DNA of 33,340 nucleotides from assembly GCF_006704265.1 (NCBI RefSeq), contig NZ_VIKA01000024.1, positions 1 to 33,340 of the forward strand, written 5' to 3'. Origin of the DNA: Elioraea sp. Yellowstone (GTDB lineage: Bacteria > Pseudomonadota > Alphaproteobacteria > Acetobacterales > Acetobacteraceae). Below, in pieces: positions 8,838-17,068 of the stretch (positions within the stretch are counted from its first letter, which is position 1; the number at the start of each line of letters is the position of its first letter). The position numbers and the translations under genes are program-made. The notes beneath the pieces are model-generated. The model had not been told where the DNA came from. It ran no database searches and was given only the letters and a program-made list of their open reading frames with translations.

Positions 8838-8850
8838 CGGAGCCGCACCG

Positions 8851-10014
8851 ATGAACGATGCGCCGCCGCGCAAGGTGCCGATCGCGCTCCCCGCGATGGG
8901 CGAGGAGGAGTTGCAGGCGGTGCGCCGGCCGATCGCCTCCGGCTGGCTCACCCAGGGCCCCGAGGTCGCCGCCTTCGAGCGTGCCTTCGCCGCGCGCCAC
9001 CAGGTGCCGCACGCGCTCGCCACCACGAGCTGCACCACCGCGCTGCATCTCGCCCTCGCCGCCCTCGGCATCGGCCCGGGCGACGAGGTGATCGTCCCCT
9101 CCTTCACCTGGATCGCCACCGCCAACGCGGTGCTCTACTGCGGCGCGACCCCCGTGCTGTGCGACGTCGATCCGGCGACCTGCAACATCGACCCGACCGC
9201 CGCCGCGGCGAAGGTGACGGCGCGCACGAGGGCGGTGATCCCGGTGCACCTGTTCGGGCTCTGCGCCGACATCGACGCGCTGCGCGCCGCGCTGCCGGCG
9301 CATGTGCGCATCGTCGAGGACGCGGCCTGCGCCGCCGGCGCCTCCTACAAGGGCCGGCCGGCCGGCGGGCTCGGCGACCTCGCCTGCTTCTCCTTCCATC
9401 CGCGCAAGTCCATCACCACCGGCGAGGGCGGGATGCTCACCACCACCGACCCGGCACTCGCCGCGCGCGCCGAGGTGCTGCGCAACCACGGCGCCTCGAT
9501 CCCGGAGGAGCAGCGCCACGCCGGCCCGCAGCCCTGGCTGCTGCCGGACTTCGACGAGCTCGGCTTCAACTACCGCATGACCGACCTTCAGGCCGCGATC
9601 GGGCTGGCGCAGCTCGCCAAGCTCGACGCCTTCGTGGACGAGCGCGACGCCTGGGCGCGCTACTACCGCGACGCGCTCGCCGACATCCCCTGGCTGCGCC
9701 ATCCCGAGCGGCCGAACCACGGCCGGCATGCCTGGCAGGCCTACGTGATGCGCGTCGATCCGGCCTCGGCGCCGATGTCGCGCAACGAGATCATGGCGCG
9801 CCTGCACGCGCGCGGCATCGCCACCCGCCCCGGCACGCACGCGATCCACATGCTGGGCTATTATGCCGGCCGCTTCGGCTTCGCCCCCGACGACCTGCCC
9901 GGCGCGCACGACTGCGCGCGGAACACGATGGCGATCCCGCTGCACAACCGCATGACGGCGGAGGACTACGCCTACGTCGTCGCGGAGCTGCGCGCGATCG
10001 CCGGCATGGCATGA
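8851..10014 (+). CDS. PLP-dependent nucleotide-sugar aminotransferase (DegT/DnrJ/EryC1/StrS family)
   Basis: The product is 387 residues, normal for the family. The PLP-binding lysine is Lys186 in SFHPRKSITTGEGG, with Asp157 in IVEDAAC contacting the cofactor ring. Other landmarks are TTSCTTALHLAL near 58-69, PSFTWIATANAV at 83-94 and FNYRMTDLQAAIG. It transfers an amino group, normally from glutamate, to a keto sugar nucleotide in the cytoplasm. The lysine context (HPRKSITTGEGG) is that of the general perosamine-synthase-like branch. It differs from the context I associate with WbpE (a TKPLG-like context), so it may not be the missing 3-aminotransferase of the WbpA/WbpB/WbpD pathway encoded 9 kb away. 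It starts 13 bases after the epimerase and overlaps the next gene by ATGA. Confidence 0.9.
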   Translation: MNDAPPRKVPIALPAMGEEELQAVRRPIASGWLTQGPEVAAFERAFAARHQVPHALATTSCTTALHLALAALGIGPGDEVIVPSFTWIATANAVLYCGATPVLCDVDPATCNIDPTAAAAKVTARTRAVIPVHLFGLCADIDALRAALPAHVRIVEDAACAAGASYKGRPAGGLGDLACFSFHPRKSITTGEGGMLTTTDPALAARAEVLRNHGASIPEEQRHAGPQPWLLPDFDELGFNYRMTDLQAAIGLAQLAKLDAFVDERDAWARYYRDALADIPWLRHPERPNHGRHAWQAYVMRVDPASAPMSRNEIMARLHARGIATRPGTHAIHMLGYYAGRFGFAPDDLPGAHDCARNTMAIPLHNRMTAEDYAYVVAELRAIAGMA

Positions 10015-11021
10015 CGGCTCCGCCCGGCTGGCTCGGCGATCTGCTCGGCGGCCCCTTGCCCGCGGAGGGCGGCAGCATGGTGGCGCATGGCCAGCCGCTC
10101 ACCCTGATCGGCGGCATCCCGCGCGCGGCCGAACTCCACTCCGCCGCGCAGGCGCAGACGCGCGAGACCTTCGGCTTCAAGTGGGCGCGGCGCGACACCT
10201 ACGAGGGCGGGGTCGCGGCCCATGCCGCGCGCTGGCTGGCCGAGAAGTACGGCGACCTCGCCGCCGCGGCCTGGCTCGACGAGCACGGCCCTGCGCCGCT
10301 CCTGCTGGATGCCGGCTGCGGCGCCGCGCTCTCGGCGCTCGCGCTGTTCGCGCCGGTGCTGCACCGCGTCCGCTATCTCGGCGTCGATGTCTCGACCGCG
10401 GTGGAGGTCGCGGCACGGCGCTTCGCCGAGCGCGGGCTGAGCGCGGCCTTCCTCCAGGCCGACCTGATGCGGCTTCCCCTGCCGCCGGAGAGCGTCGACC
10501 TGATCTTCTCCGAGGGCGTGCTGCACCACACCGACGACACGCGGGCGGCACTCGCCGCGCTGACGCGCCACCTCAAGCCCGGCGGGCGGATCCTGTTCTA
10601 CGTCTATCGCAGGAAGGGGCCGATCCGCGAGTTCACCGACGACCACGTGCGCGCGAAGCTGCAGGCGATGACGCCCGAGGAGGCCTGGGCGGCGCTCATG
10701 CCCCTGACCCGGCTCGGCCGCGCGCTCGGCGAACTCGATGTCGAGATCGAGGTGCCCGAGACGATCGACCTCCTCGAGATCCCGGCGGGGCGGATCAGCC
10801 TGCAGCGCTTCTTCTACTGGCATGTCTGCAAGGCGTTCCATCGTCCGGAGATGTCGCTCGAGGAGCTGAACCACATCAACTTCGACTGGTTCGCGCCAAG
10901 GAACGCGCATCGCCACACGCCGGAGGAGGTGCGCGGCTGGTGCGCCGGGCTCGGGCTCGCGATCGAGCACGAGCGCATCGAGGAGGCCGGCATCACGATC
11001 CGCGCGAAGAAGGTGGGCTGA
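10011..11021 (+). CDS. Class I SAM-dependent methyltransferase
   Basis: The product is 336 residues. The ATG at 10011 overlaps the aminotransferase stop as ATGA, which fixes the start by translational coupling. About 95 N-terminal residues of unclear function, including FGFKW and WLAEKYGD, precede the Rossmann core. Motif I is LLLDAGCG near residues 97-104, then YLGVDVS, and the post-motif region FSEGVLHHTDDT is typical of small-molecule methyltransferases. After LKPGGRILFYVYRRKGP a further 130 residues, rich in charged and aromatic residues, may form an acceptor-binding cap. In this cluster it probably O- or N-methylates a sugar or a glycan end, but no specific substrate can be assigned. It ends 5 bases before the second AsnB-like gene. 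Confidence 0.85.
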   Translation: MTAPPGWLGDLLGGPLPAEGGSMVAHGQPLTLIGGIPRAAELHSAAQAQTRETFGFKWARRDTYEGGVAAHAARWLAEKYGDLAAAAWLDEHGPAPLLLDAGCGAALSALALFAPVLHRVRYLGVDVSTAVEVAARRFAERGLSAAFLQADLMRLPLPPESVDLIFSEGVLHHTDDTRAALAALTRHLKPGGRILFYVYRRKGPIREFTDDHVRAKLQAMTPEEAWAALMPLTRLGRALGELDVEIEVPETIDLLEIPAGRISLQRFFYWHVCKAFHRPEMSLEELNHINFDWFAPRNAHRHTPEEVRGWCAGLGLAIEHERIEEAGITIRAKKVG

Positions 11022-11026
11022 GCGCG

Positions 11027-12919
11027 ATGTGCGGCATCGCCGGCATCCTCCAGCTTGATGGCGCCCCGGCCTCGGCCGCGGCGGTGCAGCGCATGACGGA
11101 TGCGATCGCCCATCGCGGCCCCGACGGCGAGGGCGTGTGGGTGGAGGGCGCGGTCGGCCTCGGCCACCGGCGGCTTGCGATCATCGATCTTTCCGAGGCC
11201 GGGCGGCAGCCGATGGCCACGGCCGACGGGCGCTTCGTCGTCAGCTACAATGGCGAGATCTACAACTTCCGCGAACTGCGCACCGAGTTGCAGGCGCTGG
11301 GGCACCGCTTCCGCACCCGCACCGACACCGAGGTGGTGCTGGCGGCCTTCGCCGAATGGGGCCTCGCCGCCCTGCCCCGCTTCAACGGCATGTTCGCCCT
11401 CGCCCTCTACGACCGCGCCGAGCGGCGGCTCACCCTCGCGCGCGACCGTTTCGGGATCAAGCCGCTCTACTGGACGGCCGAGGCCGGGCGCGTGCTGTTC
11501 GGCTCGGAGGTGAAGGCGATCCTCGCCGCTCCCGGCGCCTCCGCCGCGCTCGACGCGGAGGCGCTGGTCGAGTACCTGACCTTCCAGAACTTCTTCACCG
11601 ACCGCACGCTGTTCCGCGGCATCCGCCTGCTGCCGCCGGCGACCGCGCTCATCCTGACGCCCGGACGGCCGGTCGAGCGCACGACCTGGTGGGACTTCGA
11701 CTTCCGCGAGGCCGAGGCGGGCGACGACGCCGCGCTCGCCGAGGCGTGCGACCGGCTGTTCCGCCAGGCGGTGAGCCGGCAGCTCGTCGCCGACGTGCCC
11801 GTGGGCGCCTATCTCTCGGGCGGGATCGACTCGGGCGCGATCACCGCCGTCGCCGCGCCGCAGATCCCCGGGATGCGCAGCTTCACCGTGGGCTTCGACC
11901 TGAACTCCGCCTCGGGCCTGGAACTCGGCTTCGACGAGCGCGCCAAGGCCGAATACATGTCCTATCTGTTCGGCACCGAGCACTACCAGATGGTGCTGAA
12001 GGCCGGCGACATGGAGCGGGCGATGCCGGCACTCGCCTGGCACCTCGAGGAGCCGCGGGTCGGCCAGAGCTACCCGAACTACTACGCCGCGAAGCTCGCC
12101 TCGCGCTTCGGCAAGGTGGTGCTGGCCGGCACCGGCGGCGACGAGGTCTTCGGCGGCTATCCGTGGCGCTACTATCGTGCCGTGGTGAACGACGATTTCG
12201 GCCACTACGTCGAGAAGTACTACGCGTTCTGGCAGCGCCTGCTGGCCGAGGAGGAGCTTCCGCGCGTGCTCGCGCCGATCTGGCCGGAGGTGCGCCACGT
12301 GGCGCCACGCGAGATCTTCGCCGGCGTGTTCCGCCGCCACGCCGAGGCCATGACGCGGCCCGAGGACTACGTGAACCACTCGCTCTACTTCGAGGCGAAG
12401 ACCTTCCTGCACGGCCTTCTGGTGGTGGAGGACAAGCTCGCGATGGCGCACGGGCTGGAGGCGCGCGTGCCGTTCCTGGACAACGACCTGGTCGAGTTCG
12501 GCATGCGCCTGCCGGTGCGCTGCAAGCTCGGCAGCCTGGCCGAGGTGGTGCGGATCGACGAGAACACGCCGGGCAGCAAGCGCGCGGCCTTCTTCGAGAG
12601 GACGCGGGACGGCAAGAAGCTCCTGCGCGAGGTGCTGCAGCGCTACGTGCCGGAGCAGGTGAGCCAGGCGGTGAAGCAGGGCTTCTCGGCGCCGGATGCG
12701 AGCTGGTTCCGCGGCGAGAGCATCGCCTATGTCCGGCGCGTGCTGCATGACCGCAAGGCGGCGATCTACGACGTGCTCGACCGTGCGGCCGTGCTGGCGC
12801 TGGTGGACGAGCATCTGGAGGGGCGGCGCAACCGGCGGCTTCTGGTGTGGTCGCTCCTCTATCTCGAGGCGTTCATGAGGGCGTTTCTGGCCAATGCGAG
12901 CCCGAGGAAAGTCGCGTGA
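11027..12919 (+). CDS. asnB: AsnB-like glutamine-dependent amidotransferase (asparagine synthase family), copy 2
   Basis: The product is 630 residues and starts MCGIAG, with Cys2 as the glutaminase nucleophile. Visible motifs are HRGPDGEG, YNGEIYNFRELR, RTDTEVVL, RDRFGIKPLYW, the ATP-binding SGGIDSG at 264-270 and GTGGDEVFGGYPW. It is closer to the canonical AsnB pattern than copy 1: IYN and RFGIKPLYW here against SYN and RVGIKPVYY in copy 1. So copy 2 could be the true asparagine synthetase and copy 1 the specialised one, or both may modify sugars. The C-terminal half contains LEARVPFLDN and KQGFSAPD, normal for the family. Its stop overlaps the next start as GTGA, although base composition changes sharply exactly at this junction. 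Confidence 0.9.
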   Translation: MCGIAGILQLDGAPASAAAVQRMTDAIAHRGPDGEGVWVEGAVGLGHRRLAIIDLSEAGRQPMATADGRFVVSYNGEIYNFRELRTELQALGHRFRTRTDTEVVLAAFAEWGLAALPRFNGMFALALYDRAERRLTLARDRFGIKPLYWTAEAGRVLFGSEVKAILAAPGASAALDAEALVEYLTFQNFFTDRTLFRGIRLLPPATALILTPGRPVERTTWWDFDFREAEAGDDAALAEACDRLFRQAVSRQLVADVPVGAYLSGGIDSGAITAVAAPQIPGMRSFTVGFDLNSASGLELGFDERAKAEYMSYLFGTEHYQMVLKAGDMERAMPALAWHLEEPRVGQSYPNYYAAKLASRFGKVVLAGTGGDEVFGGYPWRYYRAVVNDDFGHYVEKYYAFWQRLLAEEELPRVLAPIWPEVRHVAPREIFAGVFRRHAEAMTRPEDYVNHSLYFEAKTFLHGLLVVEDKLAMAHGLEARVPFLDNDLVEFGMRLPVRCKLGSLAEVVRIDENTPGSKRAAFFERTRDGKKLLREVLQRYVPEQVSQAVKQGFSAPDASWFRGESIAYVRRVLHDRKAAIYDVLDRAAVLALVDEHLEGRRNRRLLVWSLLYLEAFMRAFLANASPRKVA

Positions 12920-13530
12920 CGCTTGACGCGTTCGTCGAACTGCTTAAGGCGGCTGCGCTTGCGCGAGAGGCACAGCTCCGCGAGCAGTTTCAACGCAGCC
13001 TGCCGTTCGCTGATGCGATATTCGACCGCTGGGAACGAGCCCGACGTCTCGGTTTCGGCGAAGGCAGTTCAATCTACGATTCCGCATGCGTGTTCGGTGA
13101 CGTTACGGTGGGACGTCATGTCTGGATCGGCCCGTGGGTTATGCTCGACGGGTCTGGCGGCCTCACCATTGGCGATCATGTCTCACTCTCGGCGGGCGTC
13201 CAGATCTACACCCATGACACCGTACACTGGGCGGTGTCGGGTGGCGTTGTCCCGCCGCGTCGAGCCTCCGTCGCGGTCGGTGACCGCGTTTATGTCGGTA
13301 GCCAATCGGTCATTGCGCAAGGCGTCACGATCGGACGCAAATGCGTGATCTCGGCCAACAGTTTGGTCATCGACGACGTGCCGGAAGCCACAATCGTCGG
13401 AGGCGTCCCAGCGGTGCCGATCGGGCGCGTTGAAGGTGAAGGGGCGGAGGTGCGGCTAGTATTCACACGCCGCAGGATGCAGCGGACTGCCGGTTTGCCA
13501 ACGAAGGCCATTGGCCGAGAGCGCCGATGA
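12916..13530 (+). CDS. Hexapeptide-repeat acyltransferase (left-handed beta-helix, probable O-acetyltransferase)
   Basis: The product is 204 residues from GTG 12916, chosen because it overlaps the previous stop (GTGA) and has gaggaaag just upstream. A longer frame exists but would lie wholly inside the AsnB-like gene. After a helical N-terminus (about 1-45, rich in A, R, E and Q) come hexapeptide turns such as VTVGRHVWIGPWVML, LTIGDHVSLSAGVQI, VAVGDRVYVGSQSVI and VTIGRKCVISANS. His100 in YTHDTVHW sits where the catalytic histidine of the maltose/galactoside acetyltransferase group is found. It ends GGVPAVPIG, also typical. It likely acetylates a hydroxyl of the polysaccharide repeat unit. Codon use is clearly less GC-rich than in the upstream genes. 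Confidence 0.85.
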   Translation: MTLDAFVELLKAAALAREAQLREQFQRSLPFADAIFDRWERARRLGFGEGSSIYDSACVFGDVTVGRHVWIGPWVMLDGSGGLTIGDHVSLSAGVQIYTHDTVHWAVSGGVVPPRRASVAVGDRVYVGSQSVIAQGVTIGRKCVISANSLVIDDVPEATIVGGVPAVPIGRVEGEGAEVRLVFTRRRMQRTAGLPTKAIGRERR

Positions 13531-13790
13531 TAGAGGCGCGTCTGTTACTCGCCCGCAAGCTCTCGGAGGCCACCGAGACGCCATGGGACCCCGATCGCCC
13601 GACGCGTGTCGAGCTGGTCGAGTGCGGCGCCGGGGTCGGCCTGCGCTTCTTCGCCATGAAACGGACCGGCGAATGGGTTATGGTCCACGAGGAACCTTCC
13701 GTCCCCCTGGCGACCGAGGCGGACGCGGACGACCTGCTCGCGCGCGGCCTGTCGATCTTCCTGATGAATCACCCGACCTGGCCGGCGTGA
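13527..13790 (+). CDS. Small protein of unknown function (87 residues)
   Basis: I do not recognise this gene. The ATG at 13527 overlaps the acyltransferase stop (ATGA), which argues that it is really translated and coupled. The product is acidic-to-neutral and soluble-looking. It has an N-terminal helix (IEARLLLARKLSEA), a central beta-type stretch (RVELVECGAGVGLRFFAMKR, then GEWVMVHEE) and an ADADDLLARGLSIFLMNHP end. No signal peptide, membrane segment or cysteine motif is seen; it has one cysteine. Possibilities are a small regulatory or accessory partner of the acyltransferase, or a remnant fixed by coupling. Its base composition is closer to the high-GC flanks than that of its two neighbours. 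Confidence 0.55.
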   Translation: MIEARLLLARKLSEATETPWDPDRPTRVELVECGAGVGLRFFAMKRTGEWVMVHEEPSVPLATEADADDLLARGLSIFLMNHPTWPA

Positions 13791-13822
13791 GACCACGCCA
13801 CAAGCACCACGGAGAGGCGCCG

Positions 13823-13918
13823 ATGCTCGCGCGCAAGATCAGGCTGGTGGGGGAGGTTCGACTGGCGTTCAGTCACCGGACCTCGGCGGCCGCGTGGACC
13901 GCGCAGCAGCGAGAGTGA
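13823..13918 (+). CDS. Possible 31-residue small ORF in the gap before the GT-C-like gene
   Basis: The 229-base gap 13791-14019 contains no recognisable gene. The only candidate with a ribosome site is an ATG at 13823, preceded by ggagagg, that would encode a basic 31-residue peptide beginning MLARKIRLVGEV. A second tiny frame starts at 13920 (39 codons, ending 14039) but overlaps the next gene and has no clear ribosome site. Neither shows recognisable features. The region may simply be the leader of the GT-C-like gene. Confidence 0.2.
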   Translation: MLARKIRLVGEVRLAFSHRTSAAAWTAQQRE

Positions 13919-14019
13919 GATGGTACGACGTCTTGCAGCATTGACGCCGAGACCCATTGATGCGCGCAACCTGATACGACACACAGTCCCTCGTCAGGGC
14001 AAACGATGGACTGCGACGC

Positions 14020-15588
14020 ATGCTCCCCATGGTCGTTGATCCGGCGCTCTTGGTTGCTGTCACCCTCGCGACACGCATACCATTCCTCCTGATGCCGTCG
14101 TCCGACAAGGCGACGCAGCTCTGGATCATCGAGACATTCGCAGCCAACCGGCGCATCGCCCCGCTGCGGTTCCAGAACAGTCTGCGGCAGGGCATGCTGG
14201 CCTATCCGCCCCTGCCGCACTTCTTTCTCGCGTTCCTACCACGCCATCTCCGCCTTGCCGCCGGTGCCGCAGTCAACCTCCTCGCGGACGTGATTCATGT
14301 GCTGATCGTCTACGTCGTGCTGCGGCTCCTGCTCGCAGGTCATGACACCCCGGGCGACGTCTCGCCCACGCTCGCCTTCGCCCTCTTGTTCGCGACACTG
14401 CCGATCCTTCACCCCGTCAACGCGCGCCTTGCCGGGATCGGGGCGCGGACGATCGGTCCCCTGCTCTTTACGCTCTACGCCATGGCGCTGTTCCAGGCGC
14501 AGCACGCGAGTTCGCCCCTCTTCCATGTTGTCTGCATCGTCACTGGCATCGCGATCGTGCTCGCCTCGCAGTTCGCGCTTCAGGTTCTTGTCGGGATCAG
14601 CCTGTTCCTGTCGGCGTGGATGTCATCGGTCGTACCAGGGGTCATCGTCGCTCTGTCGATCGGGATCGGCGCGCTCATTCCTGGCCTCAACATCGGCCCT
14701 CAGCTTCGGTGCAAGATGCAGCACTATCGCTGGTACGCCTCGGCCCGGAATCTTCACATCGACATGCGCAACAGCCTCGCCCAGATCCGCAAGATCCTTG
14801 GAGGCGAACCTCGTACCGCGGGACCCAGGCTGATCGTCTACCTGGTTTCCTCGACAACGCCGGCCGCCGTCGTACTGGGAACTGGCACTCTGGTCCTGGC
14901 GGCTGTCCGGGCATGGCCCTGGCCGGATGGCGTTGATGCTAATCCCTTCATCACGTTCGCAGTGGGCATCGTGATCGGTGCATCGCTGCTCTGCCTCTTG
15001 ACGATCCGAGGGCCGCTCAGGATCTTCGGTGAGGCGGAGCGCTATGTCGAGTACGCCGCGCCGTTCGCGGTTGTCGTCGTCGCCAGCGCATATGTCGCCG
15101 AAGGTGCAGACGTCGGCGCCGTGCTCCTGCTCGTCATTCTGAACTGCTCGGTCATCGCCGGTCAGTGGACCATTTCCGTGCTGCCGCAACTGCGCAGCGC
15201 CATCGGCTTCGAGCCGACCGACGATCTCAAGGCACTGGTCGCGTTCCTGGATCGACGCCCTGGCCGTCGCATCGTGACTAGTCCGATCTTCCTCGCCTCG
15301 TCGTTGGCGCTGCTGTCACGCGGCGAGCACGAGTTCCTGCATGTCCTCGTCGCGGATGCCGATGGCCGCTTCTCGCACTGGCACGAGGACCTGATCGGCT
15401 ATCCTCATCTGCGCGGGCGAGCCAGCCATTTTGTCGAACGCTACCGCGCTGATACGATGGTGCTGGAGCGCAGCAGCTTCGAGGCGATCCGCCGCCTGGA
15501 CGTGGAAGCTGATCTCGACATCAGGCCGATCGCCTACCAGAATCATGGCTTCCTCGTGTTCGAGCTCGATGTTCCCGCGCGTGACTGA
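14020..15588 (+). CDS. Polytopic membrane protein, GT-C-like glycosyltransferase or polysaccharide assembly protein
   Basis: The product is 522 residues. Many hydrophobic segments fill residues 1 to about 390, for example PALLVAVTLATRIPFLLM, AAVNLLADVIHVLIVYVVL and GVIVALSIGIGALIPGL. A soluble C-terminal part of about 130 residues follows. The N-terminus fits GT-C enzymes using polyprenyl-linked donors: a short first helix, an acidic residue in a loop (Asp29 in PSSDKATQLW), then YPPLPHFFLAFLP at 62-74, which resembles the YPPL/H segment of dolichol- or undecaprenyl-dependent transferases. Against a Wzy polymerase are that loop and the large soluble tail. Its place directly before a flippase gene suggests a role on the periplasmic side of glycan assembly. 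I cannot name a family with certainty. The end overlaps the flippase start. Confidence 0.65.
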   Translation: MLPMVVDPALLVAVTLATRIPFLLMPSSDKATQLWIIETFAANRRIAPLRFQNSLRQGMLAYPPLPHFFLAFLPRHLRLAAGAAVNLLADVIHVLIVYVVLRLLLAGHDTPGDVSPTLAFALLFATLPILHPVNARLAGIGARTIGPLLFTLYAMALFQAQHASSPLFHVVCIVTGIAIVLASQFALQVLVGISLFLSAWMSSVVPGVIVALSIGIGALIPGLNIGPQLRCKMQHYRWYASARNLHIDMRNSLAQIRKILGGEPRTAGPRLIVYLVSSTTPAAVVLGTGTLVLAAVRAWPWPDGVDANPFITFAVGIVIGASLLCLLTIRGPLRIFGEAERYVEYAAPFAVVVVASAYVAEGADVGAVLLLVILNCSVIAGQWTISVLPQLRSAIGFEPTDDLKALVAFLDRRPGRRIVTSPIFLASSLALLSRGEHEFLHVLVADADGRFSHWHEDLIGYPHLRGRASHFVERYRADTMVLERSSFEAIRRLDVEADLDIRPIAYQNHGFLVFELDVPARD

Positions 15589-17032
15589 ACTCCGCAGGCT
15601 CGTCGCCGAGATGGCGATCTATGCGGTCGGTCGTGCGGCGAGCGCGCTGATTCCGTTCCTGCTGGTCCCATTCCTCACGCGGACCTATACACCGGAGGAG
15701 TTCGGCACCCTCGAAGTTGTGCTGGTGTCGGCCGCTATTGTGGGAACCATCATCTCGAGCGGTCTCCCGGGTGCCTACATGTTCTTCGTTCGTGCGCCAT
15801 CCTATAGAGGAGCGACGCACGTGCTGTTGGGCGCGTGCGCCACTTGGTATGTCCTCTGGTCGGTGATTGTGCTCGGCCTGCTCGCCCTGTGTCTGCCGTT
15901 CGTATTCCACCTCCTGACAGCCAGATTGTTAAGTGGCCTGGAAGTCGGTCTGTTCTTCGGCGTCGCCGTCACGCAGCAGATTCTGGTCTTTGTCACAGCC
16001 GTTCTGCGCATGGACAACCGGGCCTGGGCGGTTGTCCTCCTGTCGGTCGGAGGCAGCCTGTGCGCGGCCCTCCTCACCGTCGCCTTCGTTCTTTGGCAAG
16101 GACCGACGATCCAGGCCTATCTGCTGGGCTTCACGATCGGATTCGGCGCTGCGGCGATCGTGGGATGCGGCGTGATCCGGCCACGCCGCAAGCTTATGCT
16201 GTGGAGCAGTGCCGATCTGGGACGACTTCTCGCCTTCGGCCTGCCTCTCGTGCCAAGCGCCCTGTCCGAGGTCGCCCTCACCATGGCGGATCGTGCCATC
16301 GTCATGAGCCTTCTTGGTGCCCGCGAGCTGGCCGTCTATGCGGTCGCAGCAAGAGTCGCAAGCCTTGTGCAGCTTGCGATCCAGTCGGTCTCGCTGGCTT
16401 TGCCCCCGCTGAAGATGCGGCTTCTGCACGAGTCGGATCGTGAGGCGTCAGGCCGGCTGCTGGGCATCCTCTGGCGGTACGTCTCGATGGTCTTCCTCGC
16501 CGGCGCGGTGCTTGGCGCGATGATCACCCCCCTCCTAGTGAAGTTCTTGGCTCCTCAGGCGTACCGAGGCGCCATGCACGTTGCGCCATATCTCATGCTT
16601 GCTCACGTGTTTTATTCGTTCACAAATTTTATGTCGCTGGGCGCCCTAAAGGCCGAGAAGACCTATCTGTATACGCTGAGCGTGCTCGCCGGGGCCATCC
16701 TGAGTGTCGCCGGATCGCTTGCCCTGGTTCCGCATCTTGGACTGCTTGGCGCGGCCGCGGGAACACTGGCCGGCAGCATCATGACGCCAGCGATCTGCCT
16801 GGCGCTCAGCCAACGGGTGTGGCGCCTTGATCTGCCGCTCAATCGTGTCATCGCAATGTCCGGGGTCGCCCTGCTCGCTTGCGCCCTGCTGGCAAGAGCA
16901 GGCGGTGACGGTGTGACCCCTGTGCAGCTGGCCGTCACTGCGGCAGCGATCGGTGTGATGGCGCCTATCGCCGTCAGCCGCGCCGACCTCACGCTGCTCA
17001 GGAGCATGAACCGGTGGGGCTCGCCCACCTGA
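15569..17032 (+). CDS. Wzx-type polysaccharide repeat-unit flippase (MOP superfamily)
   Basis: The product is 487 residues from ATG 15569, overlapping the previous gene by 20 bases. GTG 15581, overlapping by 8, is an equally possible start. About 12 to 14 hydrophobic segments run the full length. The N-terminal signature is AIYAVGRAASALIPFLLVPF followed by RTYTPEEFGTLE, the classic opening of polysaccharide biosynthesis (PST/Wzx) transporters. A repeat of the fold begins near RLLAFGLPLVPSALSEVA, with DRAIVMSLLGARELAVYAVA in the middle. It should flip undecaprenyl-diphosphate-linked oligosaccharide across the inner membrane. It is the only transporter in the cluster, and no ABC export pair is seen. 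This implies a Wzy-dependent route, with the polymerase elsewhere or being the GT-C-like neighbour. Confidence 0.88.
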   Translation: MFPRVTELRRLVAEMAIYAVGRAASALIPFLLVPFLTRTYTPEEFGTLEVVLVSAAIVGTIISSGLPGAYMFFVRAPSYRGATHVLLGACATWYVLWSVIVLGLLALCLPFVFHLLTARLLSGLEVGLFFGVAVTQQILVFVTAVLRMDNRAWAVVLLSVGGSLCAALLTVAFVLWQGPTIQAYLLGFTIGFGAAAIVGCGVIRPRRKLMLWSSADLGRLLAFGLPLVPSALSEVALTMADRAIVMSLLGARELAVYAVAARVASLVQLAIQSVSLALPPLKMRLLHESDREASGRLLGILWRYVSMVFLAGAVLGAMITPLLVKFLAPQAYRGAMHVAPYLMLAHVFYSFTNFMSLGALKAEKTYLYTLSVLAGAILSVAGSLALVPHLGLLGAAAGTLAGSIMTPAICLALSQRVWRLDLPLNRVIAMSGVALLACALLARAGGDGVTPVQLAVTAAAIGVMAPIAVSRADLTLLRSMNRWGSPT

Positions 17033-17043
17033 AGCGGAAAGGC

Positions 17044-17061
17044 GCCGACATTGGTGTCGGC
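17044..17061. terminator. Hairpin between two convergent genes, possible bidirectional terminator
   Basis: gccgaca and tgtcggc form a perfect 7-bp stem around a ttgg loop, in the 36-base gap between the flippase stop (17032) and the stop of the oppositely oriented methyltransferase (17069). There is no T-run on either side, so termination efficiency is doubtful. Its position between converging genes is what supports the call. Confidence 0.4.
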
Positions 17062-17068
17062 CATAGGG

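Noticed and set aside
9159-10010. Upstream in-frame extension of the methyltransferase to 620 residues
   Set aside because: The added part lies within the aminotransferase gene in another frame; the ATGA overlap at 10011 gives the natural start.
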